From positions 69,938-133,937 of the forward strand of contig NZ_VWMY01000023.1 of NCBI RefSeq assembly GCF_008905045.1: a stretch of 64,000 nt of DNA, given 5' to 3'. The stretch comes from Streptomyces albicerus (GTDB taxonomy: Bacteria; Actinomycetota; Actinomycetes; Streptomycetales; Streptomycetaceae). Positions 1-7,380 of the stretch are shown piece after piece (the first letter of the stretch is position 1; each line of letters begins with the position of its first letter). The position numbers and the translations under genes were made by a program. Under the pieces are notes generated by a model. It saw only the letters and a program-made list of their open reading frames with translations. It was not told the origin of the DNA and searched no databases.

Positions 1-28
1 GGCGAACCGAGCCTCAAAAAAGGGGGGC

Positions 29-802
29 CTAGCCTCCGTAGCGGCGGTGTCGCGCCGCGTAGTCGCGCATGGCGCGGAGGAAGTCGACCTTGCGGAAGGC
101 CGGCCAGAAGACCTCGCAGAAGTAGTACTCGGAGTGGGCCGTCTGCCAGAGCATGAATCCGGACAGCCGCTGCTCGCCGCTCGTACGGATCACGAGGTCG
201 GGATCGGGCTGGTCGCTGGTGTAGAGGTGCTTGCCGATCATGTCGATGTCGACGCTGTCGGCGAGCTTCTCCATCGAGGTGCCCTTTTCGGCGTGGTCGA
301 GGAGCATCGAGCGCACGGCGTCGGCGATCTCTTGGCGGCCGCCGTAGCCGATGGCGACGTTGACGACTATCCCGTCGACGTGCGCGGTGGACTCCTCGGC
401 CTCTTTCAGGACGGTCTGCATCGGCGAGGGCAGGATGTCGGGCGTGCCCACGTGGTGCACGCGCCAGCGGCCGTCGGCCGCGAGGGAGCGTACGACGTTC
501 TCGATGATGCCGAGCAGCGGTACGAGCTCTTCAGCGGGGCGGTCGAAGTTGTCCGTCGACAGCAGCCAGAGGGTGACGACCTCGACGTCGGTCTCGGAGC
601 ACCAGCCGAGGAACTCCTCGATCTTGTCGGCTCCGGCCCGGTGCCCCTGGGCGGCGGTGCTGCCCGCCGCCTTCGCCCAGCGCCGGTTGCCGTCCATGAT
701 GACCCCGATGTGCTTGGGCACCTGGTCGTGGTCAAGGTGGCCTTCCACCCTGCGTGCATAGAACCTGACCAGCAAGCGGCGCAGGTTGTCGCGCAGGTTC
801 AC
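29..802 (-). CDS. uppS: Isoprenyl transferase (undecaprenyl diphosphate synthase family)
   Basis: This 257-residue cis-prenyltransferase should condense isopentenyl diphosphate onto an allylic diphosphate to make the polyprenyl carrier for cell-wall precursors, in the cytoplasm at the membrane face. Family motifs are clear: GVIMDGNRRWAKA near residue 34, with the catalytic Asp and phosphate-binding residues, and RTSGEQRLSGFMLWQ plus SEYYF near the C-terminus. I chose the GTG start at 802 because a GGAGGGG ribosome-binding site lies just upstream and similarity begins there; the longer open frame upstream reads as low-complexity Arg/Pro. Streptomyces usually carry more than one paralogue, so the exact chain length of the product is not certain. 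A terminator-like hairpin lies in its leader at 991-1030. Confidence 0.93.
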   Translation of the reverse strand: MNLRDNLRRLLVRFYARRVEGHLDHDQVPKHIGVIMDGNRRWAKAAGSTAAQGHRAGADKIEEFLGWCSETDVEVVTLWLLSTDNFDRPAEELVPLLGIIENVVRSLAADGRWRVHHVGTPDILPSPMQTVLKEAEESTAHVDGIVVNVAIGYGGRQEIADAVRSMLLDHAEKGTSMEKLADSVDIDMIGKHLYTSDQPDPDLVIRTSGEQRLSGFMLWQTAHSEYYFCEVFWPAFRKVDFLRAMRDYAARHRRYGG

Positions 803-1317
803 GTTTTCGTCAGCCCCTCCGTGCAGATAACGGTCCCCCGAGGGCGACACCCTACCCCTGCGGAAGCGCCGTTCCCCCTTGGGGTACAAGGCCTCCTGGT
901 CCCGGGCGGCACAGCGGCGGGAGCGGGTGGCGGCGGGCCGCACGACGCGGCGGTGCTTCGGGGGCGTACGCCAGGCGCGCTGCGGCGCACAAAAAACGGG
1001 CCGGTCCGTGGGGGGGAGACGGACCGGCCCGAGGGGGGGTTTCCACCATAACCCTTTGTAAGTGATGCTGTGTGCATCGGCGTGCCACAACTACTCTCCG
1101 AAGTCGCCCGGCGACGCCTGGGTGGGTGCGGAAGCGTTCATTCAGAGGCGGATCATGGCCGAATCGCAGCGGATTCCAAGGCAACAAAGAGGAATCCGAA
1201 GGGAACCAGGGGGTTTGTGTGCGGTTGTGGGGCACTCGGCCATCTGCCTCGGACGTACGCCCCAAGGGTGACGCGGCCGGGGAACGCCCGCTTGACGCCG
1301 ACGCGGAATTCCAGACG
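803..1317. other. 515-bp non-coding stretch between uppS and the DUF192 gene
   Basis: I see no convincing gene here; open frames on both strands are rich in Arg, Pro and Gly and lack family resemblance. It should contain the uppS promoter (leftward) and the DUF192 promoter (rightward). The one structured element is the hairpin at 991-1030. Confidence 0.6.
991..1030 (-). terminator. Rho-independent terminator-like hairpin in the uppS leader
   Basis: GGGCCGGTCC (998-1007) and GGACCGGCCC (1021-1030) form a perfect 10-bp stem. On the minus strand the stem is followed by a run of six T (991-996). It points the same way as uppS and lies about 190 bp upstream of its start. It therefore looks like an attenuator or the end of an unseen small transcript rather than the end of a known gene. 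Confidence 0.55.
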
Positions 1318-1653
1318 ATGACCGCCTTCACAACCCCTCACACACCGGAGCCCATCCCCCTGGAGCTCGCCGAGTCGGGGCGGGCCCGGCGGCGCGGGCT
1401 GCTCGGGCGGGACGGCGTCGAGGGGGCGCTGCTGCTGACTCCGGCGAGCGCGGTGCACACGGTGGGAATGCGGTTCGCGGTCGATGTCGCCTACCTGGAC
1501 CGGCGGCTGCGGGTCCTGACGGTGCGGACGATGCGCCCGGGGCGAATCGGGCTGCCGAGGTTCCGGGCCCGGCATGTGCTGGAGGCGGAGGCCGGGGCGA
1601 TGGAGCGGTGGGGTCTGCGGCGCGGGGTGCTGGTCTCCGTGCGGGACTTCTGA
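1318..1653 (+). CDS. DUF192 family protein
   Basis: This 111-residue protein matches the DUF192 fold: an N-terminal ARRRGLLGRDGVEGALLL block (the family's R-x-x-GLM region), then VHTVGMRFAVDVAYLD, and the C-terminal ARHVLEAEAGAMERWGL segment. Family members are small beta-barrel proteins of unknown function. Some are exported, but this one has no signal peptide. The ATG at 1318 gives the usual length; no strong ribosome-binding site precedes it, so a start a little upstream cannot be excluded. In some Streptomyces this family sits near pilus genes; here it stands alone, divergent from uppS. Confidence 0.8.
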   Translation: MTAFTTPHTPEPIPLELAESGRARRRGLLGRDGVEGALLLTPASAVHTVGMRFAVDVAYLDRRLRVLTVRTMRPGRIGLPRFRARHVLEAEAGAMERWGLRRGVLVSVRDF

Positions 1654-1763
1654 GCCGCAGTACGGCTCCCGAGCCGGAGTACGGGGTTTCCGGGGCGGGC
1701 CGGCGCCGGTGGCAGAGCACCGCGCAGCCCCCTCCTCTGCGCGGTGCCATCCCGCGCAGCTTT

Positions 1764-1800
1764 GCTCACGCGAATTACCTTGATTCGAATTTACGTGAGC
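1764..1800. repeat. 37-bp imperfect inverted repeat between convergent genes
   Basis: GCTCACGCGAATT and AATTTACGTGAGC match at 11 of 13 positions when paired, around an 11-bp centre. It lies in the gap between the DUF192 gene and the convergent HxlR gene. It is unusually AT-rich for this genome. It could be a terminator hairpin or an operator; no T-run follows it. Confidence 0.5.
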
Positions 1801-1875
1801 CGGAGGGGTGGAACGAGCCATCCGGGATAACGATGTGGAAACCCTGTGTGCATTTCGGGGACTTTCGTGAGGCCC

Positions 1876-2274
1876 TCACCCCGACGGGGCGGCGACCGAC
1901 GGCTCTTTGCTGAGATCTGGGTGTTTACGGGCGATAATTTCCTTCATATGTAGATCGCCCCATTCGCCCAGGGGCAGCAGCGCGGTGTTCAGCGCCTTGC
2001 CCAGCTCGGTGAGCGAGTACTCGACGCGGGGCGGCACCTCCCCGTACACCTCGCGGTGCACCACGCCGTCCGCCTCCATCTCGCGCAGCTGCTGGCTCAG
2101 CACCTTCTCGCTGACCCCCGAGGCGTGCTCTGCCGAGAGATGCCGGCGCAGCTCCCCGAAGCGCAGGGTGCCGCCCTCGTGCAGCGCCCACAGGATCATC
2201 GGCTTCCACTTGCCGCCCACGACGTCCACGGCCGCGTCCAGACCGCAGGTGTAGGGACCCTTGCCCTTCGACAT
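1876..2274 (-). CDS. HxlR/MarR-like winged-helix transcriptional regulator
   Basis: This 132-residue protein is an HxlR-type regulator. It has the N-terminal conserved Cys (YTCGLDAAVDVVGGKWK), the helix-turn-helix region GELRRHLSAEHASGVSEKVL and the wing EVPPRVEYSLTELG. HxlR proteins bind DNA as dimers and often respond to electrophiles through that Cys. The ATG at 2274 is preferred over the TTG at 2280 because the GGGAGGAG ribosome-binding site is spaced for it. It is divergent from the AlkZ-like gene at 2341 across a 66-bp gap, so it may control that gene as well as itself. Confidence 0.9.
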   Translation of the reverse strand: MSKGKGPYTCGLDAAVDVVGGKWKPMILWALHEGGTLRFGELRRHLSAEHASGVSEKVLSQQLREMEADGVVHREVYGEVPPRVEYSLTELGKALNTALLPLGEWGDLHMKEIIARKHPDLSKEPSVAAPSG

Positions 2275-2340
2275 GGTCAACTCCTCCCAAGACCGGGCAG
2301 CGGACAGGATCTGACCTCATTCGGGTCTAACGTCGCCGCC

Positions 2341-3492
2341 ATGACATCGAGGATCACATGGGACGAGGCGAGCGCGCGGCGCTACGAGCGACAACTCCTG
2401 CGTACGCCCGCGCCGTCCGGCACTCCGGTCGCCGAGGTCGTCGGCGCGCTGCTCGCCGCCCACGCGCAGGTACTGTCGGCCGCCGAGCTCTCGGTGTGCC
2501 TGCGGCTGGACGGTTCGACCCGCCAGGACGTGCGCGCGGCGCTGTGGGACGACCGGAGCCTGGTGAAGACGTACGGCCCGCGCGGCACCATCCATCTCCT
2601 CGCCGCCGCCGAACTGCCCCTCTGGAGCGCCGCACTGACCGCTGTCCCGACCGGCCCGAGCCCACACCCGGCGGACGTGCGGATGACGCCCGAGCAGGAG
2701 GACCGGGTGGTCGCCGCGATCGGTGACGCCCTGGACGGGCGGCAGCTGACCATCGACGAGCTGACCGAGGCGGTCGTGGCCCGCACCGGTCCCTGGGCCG
2801 GTGACCTCGTGATGGAGGCGTTCCAGGGCAAGTGGCCGCGCTGGCGCCAGGTCATGCACCGCGCGGGCCAGGAGGGCGCCCTGTGCTTCGCCCCCAACCG
2901 CGGCCGCAAGGCCACGTACACGCGTCCACCGCACTTCGCCCCGCTCCCGGCCGACGAGGCGCTCGCCACGCTCGTACGCCACTATTTGCATGCGTACGGC
3001 CCGGCAACACCGCAGTACTTCGCCAAGTGGGCGGCCGCGCCGCGGAGTTGGGCCGCGGACCTCTTCGCCTCCGTGGCTTCCTCGGGCGGGATCGAGGAGG
3101 TCGACTTCGAGGGGGCGCCCGCCTGGGTGGTGGCGGGCGACACCGAGTTCCCTTCGGAGGCCGTACGGGGCGTGCGGCTGCTCCCCTACTTCGACTCGTA
3201 CGCCATCGCCGCGCAGCCGCGTGAGTGGATGTTCCCCGGGGCGGCGTACGAGCGGGCTCTGGCGGGCGGGCAGGCGGGGAACTTCCCCGTGCTGCTCGTC
3301 GACGGTGTGGTCGCCGGGGTCTGGCACCAGCGGCGGCAGGGGAAGCGGACGACGGTGACGGTGGAGCCGCTGGGGCGGCTGACCACCGCGCAGCAGCGGG
3401 AGTTGGGGGAACAGGTGGAGCGGGTGGGTGAAGTCCTGGAGGCGAGGCCGGAGTTGGTGGTGGGGAAGGTGACGGCGGGCGCGCACGCGTAA
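2341..3492 (+). CDS. AlkZ-like winged-helix DNA glycosylase (HTH_42 family)
   Basis: This 383-residue protein belongs to the HTH_42 winged-helix family that includes AlkZ (which removes azinomycin cross-links) and YcaQ/AlkX. Features seen are the N-terminal LLAAHAQVLSAAELSVCLR block, which holds the catalytic position, then the LVKTYGPRGTIHLL segment and the C-terminal LLPYFDSYAIA and GVWHQRRQGKR blocks. AlkZ proteins carry a Gln-x-Gln pair at the catalytic position; here it is His-Ala-Gln, which I recall as a known variant subfamily. It probably excises bulky or alkylated bases. It is divergent from an HxlR regulator, which suggests induction by a reactive compound. Confidence 0.82.
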   Translation: MTSRITWDEASARRYERQLLRTPAPSGTPVAEVVGALLAAHAQVLSAAELSVCLRLDGSTRQDVRAALWDDRSLVKTYGPRGTIHLLAAAELPLWSAALTAVPTGPSPHPADVRMTPEQEDRVVAAIGDALDGRQLTIDELTEAVVARTGPWAGDLVMEAFQGKWPRWRQVMHRAGQEGALCFAPNRGRKATYTRPPHFAPLPADEALATLVRHYLHAYGPATPQYFAKWAAAPRSWAADLFASVASSGGIEEVDFEGAPAWVVAGDTEFPSEAVRGVRLLPYFDSYAIAAQPREWMFPGAAYERALAGGQAGNFPVLLVDGVVAGVWHQRRQGKRTTVTVEPLGRLTTAQQRELGEQVERVGEVLEARPELVVGKVTAGAHA

Positions 3493-3527
3493 CCCTCGCA
3501 AGTCAACTCGCGCTAGCAATCAGGGAC

Positions 3528-5450
3528 TTATTCGCGCCACGCGCTCTCCCTCAGCAGGCGCAGGCCGTTGAGGCCGACCAGGATCGTGGAACCCTCGTGG
3601 CCCGCGACGCCGAGGGGCAGTGGGAGGTGGCCGGCCAGGTCCCAGATGACGAGGGCGGTGATGAACGCGCCCGCGAGGCACAGGTTCTGGACGACCAGAC
3701 GGCGGGCACGGCGGGAGAGGGCGACTGCTTTGGGGACGGCCGTGAGGTCGTCGGCGACGAGCACCGCGTCGGCGGTCTCCAGGGCGAGGTCCGAGCCGCC
3801 GCGGCCCATCGCGACGCCGGTGTGGGCGGCGGCCAGGGCGGGCGCGTCGTTCACACCATCGCCGATGAAGAGCACCTGGCCTCCCAAGTCCCGTACGGCG
3901 TCGGCCTTTTCGTGCGGGAGAAGGGCCGCGTGTACGCCGTCGGAGGGGATACCGGTCTTTTCGGCCACCGCGTGGGCGGCACGGTGGTTGTCGCCGGTGA
4001 GGAGCGCGGGCGGGGCGGTGGTGAGGCGGTTCAGGGCGGCGACGGCGGCGGGGGCTCCCGGGCGGAGGCGGTCGGTGAGGAGCAGCCAGCCGGCACGCTC
4101 GCCGTCGACGCGTACGACGACCGCGGTGCCGTCGGTGTCGGGCGCCGTCGCCGCCCGCTCGCCGAGGCGCTCGGGCGAGCCGACCTCCACCTCGCGCCCG
4201 CCGACCGTGGCGGTCACTCCGCAGCCCGGCGCGGACCGGAAGTCGTACGCCTCCTCGCGCGGGAGGTCGCGGGCGGCCGCCACGATCGCGCGGGCGATGG
4301 GGTGCTCACTGCGGACCTCGGCGGCGGCGGCGAGGGCGAGCAACTCGTCCTCGAGGAAGGGGTTTTCGGGGATCACCTTGGTGAGATGGGGCGTGCCCTC
4401 CGTCAGGGTGCCGGTCTTGTCGTACGCGATCCGGTCCGTCTGGCCCAGGCGTTCCATCACGACGGCGGACTTGATGAGCACGCCGTGGCGGCCCGCGTTG
4501 GCGATGGCGGAGAGGAGGGGCGGCATCGTCGCCAGGACCACCGCGCACGGGGAGGCGACGATCATGAAGGTCATCGCGCGCAGGAGCGCCCCGGTGAGGT
4601 CGGCGCCGAAGGCGAGCGGGACGACGAAGACGAGGACGGTCGCGGCAACCATGCCGAGCGCGTAGCGGTTCTCGATCCGCTCGACGAAGAGCTGCGTCGG
4701 CGCCTTGGTGCGGGACGCCTCCTCGACCAGGGCGACGACGCGGGCGATGACCGTGTCGGAGGGGTCACGCTCGACGCGTACGCGGAGCGCTCCGGTGCCG
4801 TTCTGCGTACCGGCGAAGACCTCGTCGCCCGCCGCCTTCGATACGGGGAGGGGTTCGCCGGTGATCGTCGCCTGATCGACGTCGCTGGCGCCGTCGAGGA
4901 CGCGGCCGTCGGCGCCGACGCGCTCGCCGGGGCGTACCAGCACGATGTCCCCGATGGCGAGTTGGTCGACGGCGACCGTCTCCTCCGTACCGCTGTCGGG
5001 GTGCAGGCGGGTGGCCGTCGGAGGCGCCAGGTCGAGGAGGCCGCGGACGCTGTCCTCGGTGCGGGCGGTGGCGAGGGCCTCCACGGCGCCCGAGGTGGCG
5101 AAGATGACGATGAGCAGCGCGCCATCCATGACCTGGCCGATCGAGGCCGCGCCGAGCGCCGCGACGATCATCAGCAGATCGACGTCGAGGGTCTTCTCGC
5201 GCAGCGCCCTGAGCCCTTCGAGGGCGGGCTCCCAGCCGCCGGTGACGTACGCGGCGGCGTACAGCGGACCCCACAGCCAGGCGCTCGCGTCGAGCAGCTG
5301 GAGCGGCAGCGCGAGCAGGAAGGCCGCGGTGGAGGCGGCGGCCCAGCGCGCTTCGGGGAGGGCGAGGAGGCGGGTTCGGGCGGGCTTGACGCGGGTGGGG
5401 GCCTTGACGTCAGGGCGTACGGAGGTGAGGGCGGACATGCGGACCACCAT
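3528..5450 (-). CDS. P1B-4-type heavy-metal-translocating P-type ATPase
   Basis: This 640-residue efflux pump exports a divalent metal (Co, Zn or Fe-type) using ATP. It has the TGEPLPVSKAAGDEV actuator motif, the DKTGTLTEG phosphorylation site, the SEHPIA nucleotide-binding motif and the GDGVNDAPAL hinge. The metal-site motif in the sixth membrane helix is SPC rather than CPC, and the last membrane region carries HEGST; both are marks of subgroup P1B-4 (CoaT/CtpD). There is no N-terminal metal-binding domain, as is usual for this subgroup. It is divergent from an ArsR sensor whose metal ligands also fit Zn/Co. I chose the ATG at 5450 because a TATATT box lies 5 bp upstream and no ribosome-binding site is seen, suggesting a leaderless message; the ATG at 5438 is the alternative. 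Confidence 0.92.
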   Translation of the reverse strand: MVVRMSALTSVRPDVKAPTRVKPARTRLLALPEARWAAASTAAFLLALPLQLLDASAWLWGPLYAAAYVTGGWEPALEGLRALREKTLDVDLLMIVAALGAASIGQVMDGALLIVIFATSGAVEALATARTEDSVRGLLDLAPPTATRLHPDSGTEETVAVDQLAIGDIVLVRPGERVGADGRVLDGASDVDQATITGEPLPVSKAAGDEVFAGTQNGTGALRVRVERDPSDTVIARVVALVEEASRTKAPTQLFVERIENRYALGMVAATVLVFVVPLAFGADLTGALLRAMTFMIVASPCAVVLATMPPLLSAIANAGRHGVLIKSAVVMERLGQTDRIAYDKTGTLTEGTPHLTKVIPENPFLEDELLALAAAAEVRSEHPIARAIVAAARDLPREEAYDFRSAPGCGVTATVGGREVEVGSPERLGERAATAPDTDGTAVVVRVDGERAGWLLLTDRLRPGAPAAVAALNRLTTAPPALLTGDNHRAAHAVAEKTGIPSDGVHAALLPHEKADAVRDLGGQVLFIGDGVNDAPALAAAHTGVAMGRGGSDLALETADAVLVADDLTAVPKAVALSRRARRLVVQNLCLAGAFITALVIWDLAGHLPLPLGVAGHEGSTILVGLNGLRLLRESAWRE

Positions 5451-5455
5451 ACAGG

Positions 5456-5480
5456 AATATATGAACACCTCTTCATTCAT
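5456..5480. promoter_or_regulatory. Probable ArsR/SmtB-family operator with overlapping -10 box
   Basis: ATGAA (5461-5465) and TTCAT (5472-5476) form an inverted repeat of the form ATGAA-N6-TTCAT, the typical core of CzrA/SmtB/NmtR operators. A minus-strand TATATT box (5456-5461) overlaps it. It sits between the divergent metal ATPase and ArsR genes, so metal-free repressor bound here would block both. Confidence 0.65.
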
Positions 5481-5510
5481 ACCGACTGCTGGTGCGTTCG
5501 GATCGATACG

Positions 5511-5870
5511 ATGAGGGGCATGGGCCATGGAGTCGACGAGAAGAGCAGCACCCGTGAACGTCTGGACGCCGTCGGCGCCGCGGACGTCGCCGCGACGCTC
5601 CAGGCCCTCGCCACGCCGTCGCGACTGCGCATCCTGGCGCGCCTGCGCGAGGGGCCGTGCGCGGTCGGCGAACTCGCGGAGGCCGCGGGCCTGGAGCAGT
5701 CGGCGTGCTCGCACCAGCTGCGGCTACTGCGGAACCTGGGGCTCGTCACGGGTGAGCGGCGCGGGCGGTCGATCGTGTACGCGCTGTACGACCACCATGT
5801 GGCGGAGCTGCTGGAGGAGGCGCTGCGCCATGTGGAGCACCTGCGGTTGGGGTTGCGGGACGAGGCGTGA
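5511..5870 (+). CDS. ArsR/SmtB-family metal-sensing repressor (CzrA/NmtR type)
   Basis: This 119-residue winged-helix repressor has the family DNA-recognition segment LEQSACSHQLRLLRNLGLV and the wing GERRGRSIVYAL. The C-terminal helix reads YDHHVAELLEEALRHVEH, giving Asp, His, His and His at spacings 0, 2, 13 and 16. This is exactly the alpha-5 Zn/Co site of CzrA and NmtR; there is no Cys-rich alpha-3 site. It should repress itself and the divergent P1B-4 ATPase until metal is bound. The start is uncertain: ATG at 5511 or ATG at 5520, neither with a good ribosome-binding site. Its stop lies inside a 34-bp tandem duplication. Confidence 0.9.
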   Translation: MRGMGHGVDEKSSTRERLDAVGAADVAATLQALATPSRLRILARLREGPCAVGELAEAAGLEQSACSHQLRLLRNLGLVTGERRGRSIVYALYDHHVAELLEEALRHVEHLRLGLRDEA

Positions 5871-5920
5871 CCGTCAGGTACGTGGATTGCGGGACGAGGG
5901 GTAATCGTCAGGTACGCGGC
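5853..5920. repeat. 34-bp tandem duplication across convergent gene ends
   Basis: Two copies of a 34-bp unit (5853-5886 and 5887-5920) begin TTGCGGGACGAGG and contain CGTCAGGTACG; a third partial copy starts at 5921. The first copy holds the ArsR stop codon (TGA) and the second holds the stop of the methyltransferase gene on the other strand. This looks like a recent slippage duplication of the shared 3' end. Confidence 0.75.
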
Positions 5921-6696
5921 TTGCGGGCCTCGATGAGGTGGCGGGTGCTGTGAGCCACGAAGGGGCCGTCCGTCTCGATCCGCTCGTGCAGGGCACGGAG
6001 TTGGGGCATGTACTGACCGGCGGTGAAGCCGGGCACCATCCACACCACCTTCCGCAGGAAGTGCACGACGGCTCCGATATCGTAGAACTCCATCCGCAGC
6101 CACTCGGCGCGCAGGTCCACGATCTCGAGCCCGGCGGCCTCGGCCCCGGCGCGCTCGTGGTCCGGGTGGCGGGCGTTGCGGTTGGCCTCCGGCTGCGGGC
6201 CGAGGAAGTACTCGACGACCTCGTAGGCGCTGTTGGGGCCCACGTGCTGGGCGAAGTACGTGCCGCCGGGCCTGAGGACGCGGGCGATCTCCGTCCAATG
6301 GGCGGTCACCGGATGCCGGCTCACGACGAGGTCGAACGCCGCGTCGGCGAACGGCAGCGGGGCGTCCTCCGGCGAGGCGACGACCACCGCGCCGCGCGGA
6401 TGGAGCAGGGCGGTGGCCTTGGCGACGTTCGCCGGCCAGCCCTCGGTGGCGACGGTGAGTCGCGGCAACTCCCGTGCCGACGCGAGGACTTCACCGCCAC
6501 CGGTCTGGATGTCGAGAGCGGCCTCCGCCTTGGCCAGCCGCTCCCCCATGACCCGCGCGTATCCCCAGGAGGGGCGCTCCTCGGTGGCCCGCCCCTCGAA
6601 CCACGAGAAGTCCCACCCCTCGGTGGGGGCGGCTTCGGCTTCGGCGACGAGTTCTTCGAATGCGTCTGCTTCGGGGGTGCGGGTGGTCGGGTCCAT
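5908..6696 (-). CDS. Class I SAM-dependent methyltransferase
   Basis: This 262-residue protein has a Rossmann methyltransferase core: the SAM-binding strand-loop ALDIQTGGGEVL near residue 65, the acidic VVVASPEDAPLPFADAAFDLVVSRH region with the UbiE/Methyltransf_11 signature, and ARVLRPGGTYFAQHVG after it. The substrate cannot be read from the sequence. It converges on the ArsR gene and faces away from the DinB gene; neither context points to a pathway. Confidence 0.88.
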   Translation of the reverse strand: MDPTTRTPEADAFEELVAEAEAAPTEGWDFSWFEGRATEERPSWGYARVMGERLAKAEAALDIQTGGGEVLASARELPRLTVATEGWPANVAKATALLHPRGAVVVASPEDAPLPFADAAFDLVVSRHPVTAHWTEIARVLRPGGTYFAQHVGPNSAYEVVEYFLGPQPEANRNARHPDHERAGAEAAGLEIVDLRAEWLRMEFYDIGAVVHFLRKVVWMVPGFTAGQYMPQLRALHERIETDGPFVAHSTRHLIEARKPRT

Positions 6697-6776
6697 CGGG
6701 CGATGGTGACAGGCGGGGTTTCCGTGCCGCGACCGAATTTGGGGGCGTTGTCGGTGGGCGCTGTTACGTTCGCGGG

Positions 6777-7322
6777 ATGACTACTTCAGGGGCTGGTGCA
6801 GGGGCTGGGGCTGGGGCTGGAATGCCGTACGCCGGTGGCGAGAGGGAAAGCCTGCACGCGAGTCTCGACCGCCAACGGGACGTCGTGCTCTGGAAGCTGG
6901 AAGGGCTGGACGACGAGCAGCTGCGCCGGCCCATGACCCCGTCAGGCACGAACCTGCTGGGGCTGGTGAAGCACCTCGGCTCGGTCGAGTACGGCTGGTT
7001 CTGCTCGGTGTTCGGCCGCGAGGTCGAGCCGCTGTGGTTCGACCCGTACTCGGAGGAGGACATGACGGTCGGCCCCGGCGAGACGAAGGCGCAGATCGTG
7101 GACTTCTACGGACGTGCCCGCGCTGCGGCCGACTCCGTGATCACGGAGCTGCCGTTGGAGACCCTCGGCACGCCCCCGACGCACACCTTCGAGGTGTCCC
7201 TGCGCTGGGTCCTCATCCACATGATCGAGGAGACGGCACGGCATGCGGGCCACATGGACATCGTGCGGGAGTTGATCGACGGGGCGACGGGGGATCGCCG
7301 CGGGACGCCCGGCGGATCCTAG
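6777..7322 (+). CDS. DinB-family (DUF664-like) four-helix protein
   Basis: This 181-residue protein fits the DinB/mycothiol-transferase fold. It has LDRQRDVVLWKLEGLDDEQL in helix 1, the metal His in GLVKHLGSVEYGWF, and HMIEETARHAGHMDIVRELIDG with the two C-terminal His ligands. Members of this group use a bound metal to activate a thiol (mycothiol in actinomycetes), or have unknown roles. Residues 4-15 are a Gly-Ala run encoded by a simple GGGGCT-rich repeat that is probably not part of the fold. The start is the ATG at 6777; no strong ribosome-binding site is seen. Confidence 0.85.
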   Translation: MTTSGAGAGAGAGAGMPYAGGERESLHASLDRQRDVVLWKLEGLDDEQLRRPMTPSGTNLLGLVKHLGSVEYGWFCSVFGREVEPLWFDPYSEEDMTVGPGETKAQIVDFYGRARAAADSVITELPLETLGTPPTHTFEVSLRWVLIHMIEETARHAGHMDIVRELIDGATGDRRGTPGGS

Positions 7323-7324
7323 GG

Positions 7325-7380
7325 CCGGGGCCTGCTCAATCACCTCCTGGAGCCGGGGCATCCTCAATTGCCTCCTGGAG
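7325..7380. repeat. 28-bp tandem duplication at the 3' end of the GNAT gene
   Basis: Two 28-bp copies (7325-7352 and 7353-7380) share CCGGGGC, CTCAAT and CCTCCTGGAG. On the minus strand the first-read copy encodes the C-terminal LQEAIED of the acetyltransferase. The second copy is read in another frame and supplies the final PGGD and stop. The duplication therefore changed the C-terminal tail. Confidence 0.75.

Noticed and set aside
47..1051. Long plus-strand open frame opposite uppS
   Set aside because: It is the antisense shadow of uppS; composition follows the codon bias of the minus-strand gene and no family motif is present.
1062..1317. Possible tRNA or small RNA upstream of the uppS hairpin
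   Set aside because: I could not build a cloverleaf or any conserved fold by eye; only the hairpin itself is supported.
3597..5450. Long plus-strand open frame opposite the metal ATPase
   Set aside because: It is antisense to a clear P-type ATPase; only its last 120 codons, from 5511, are the real ArsR gene.
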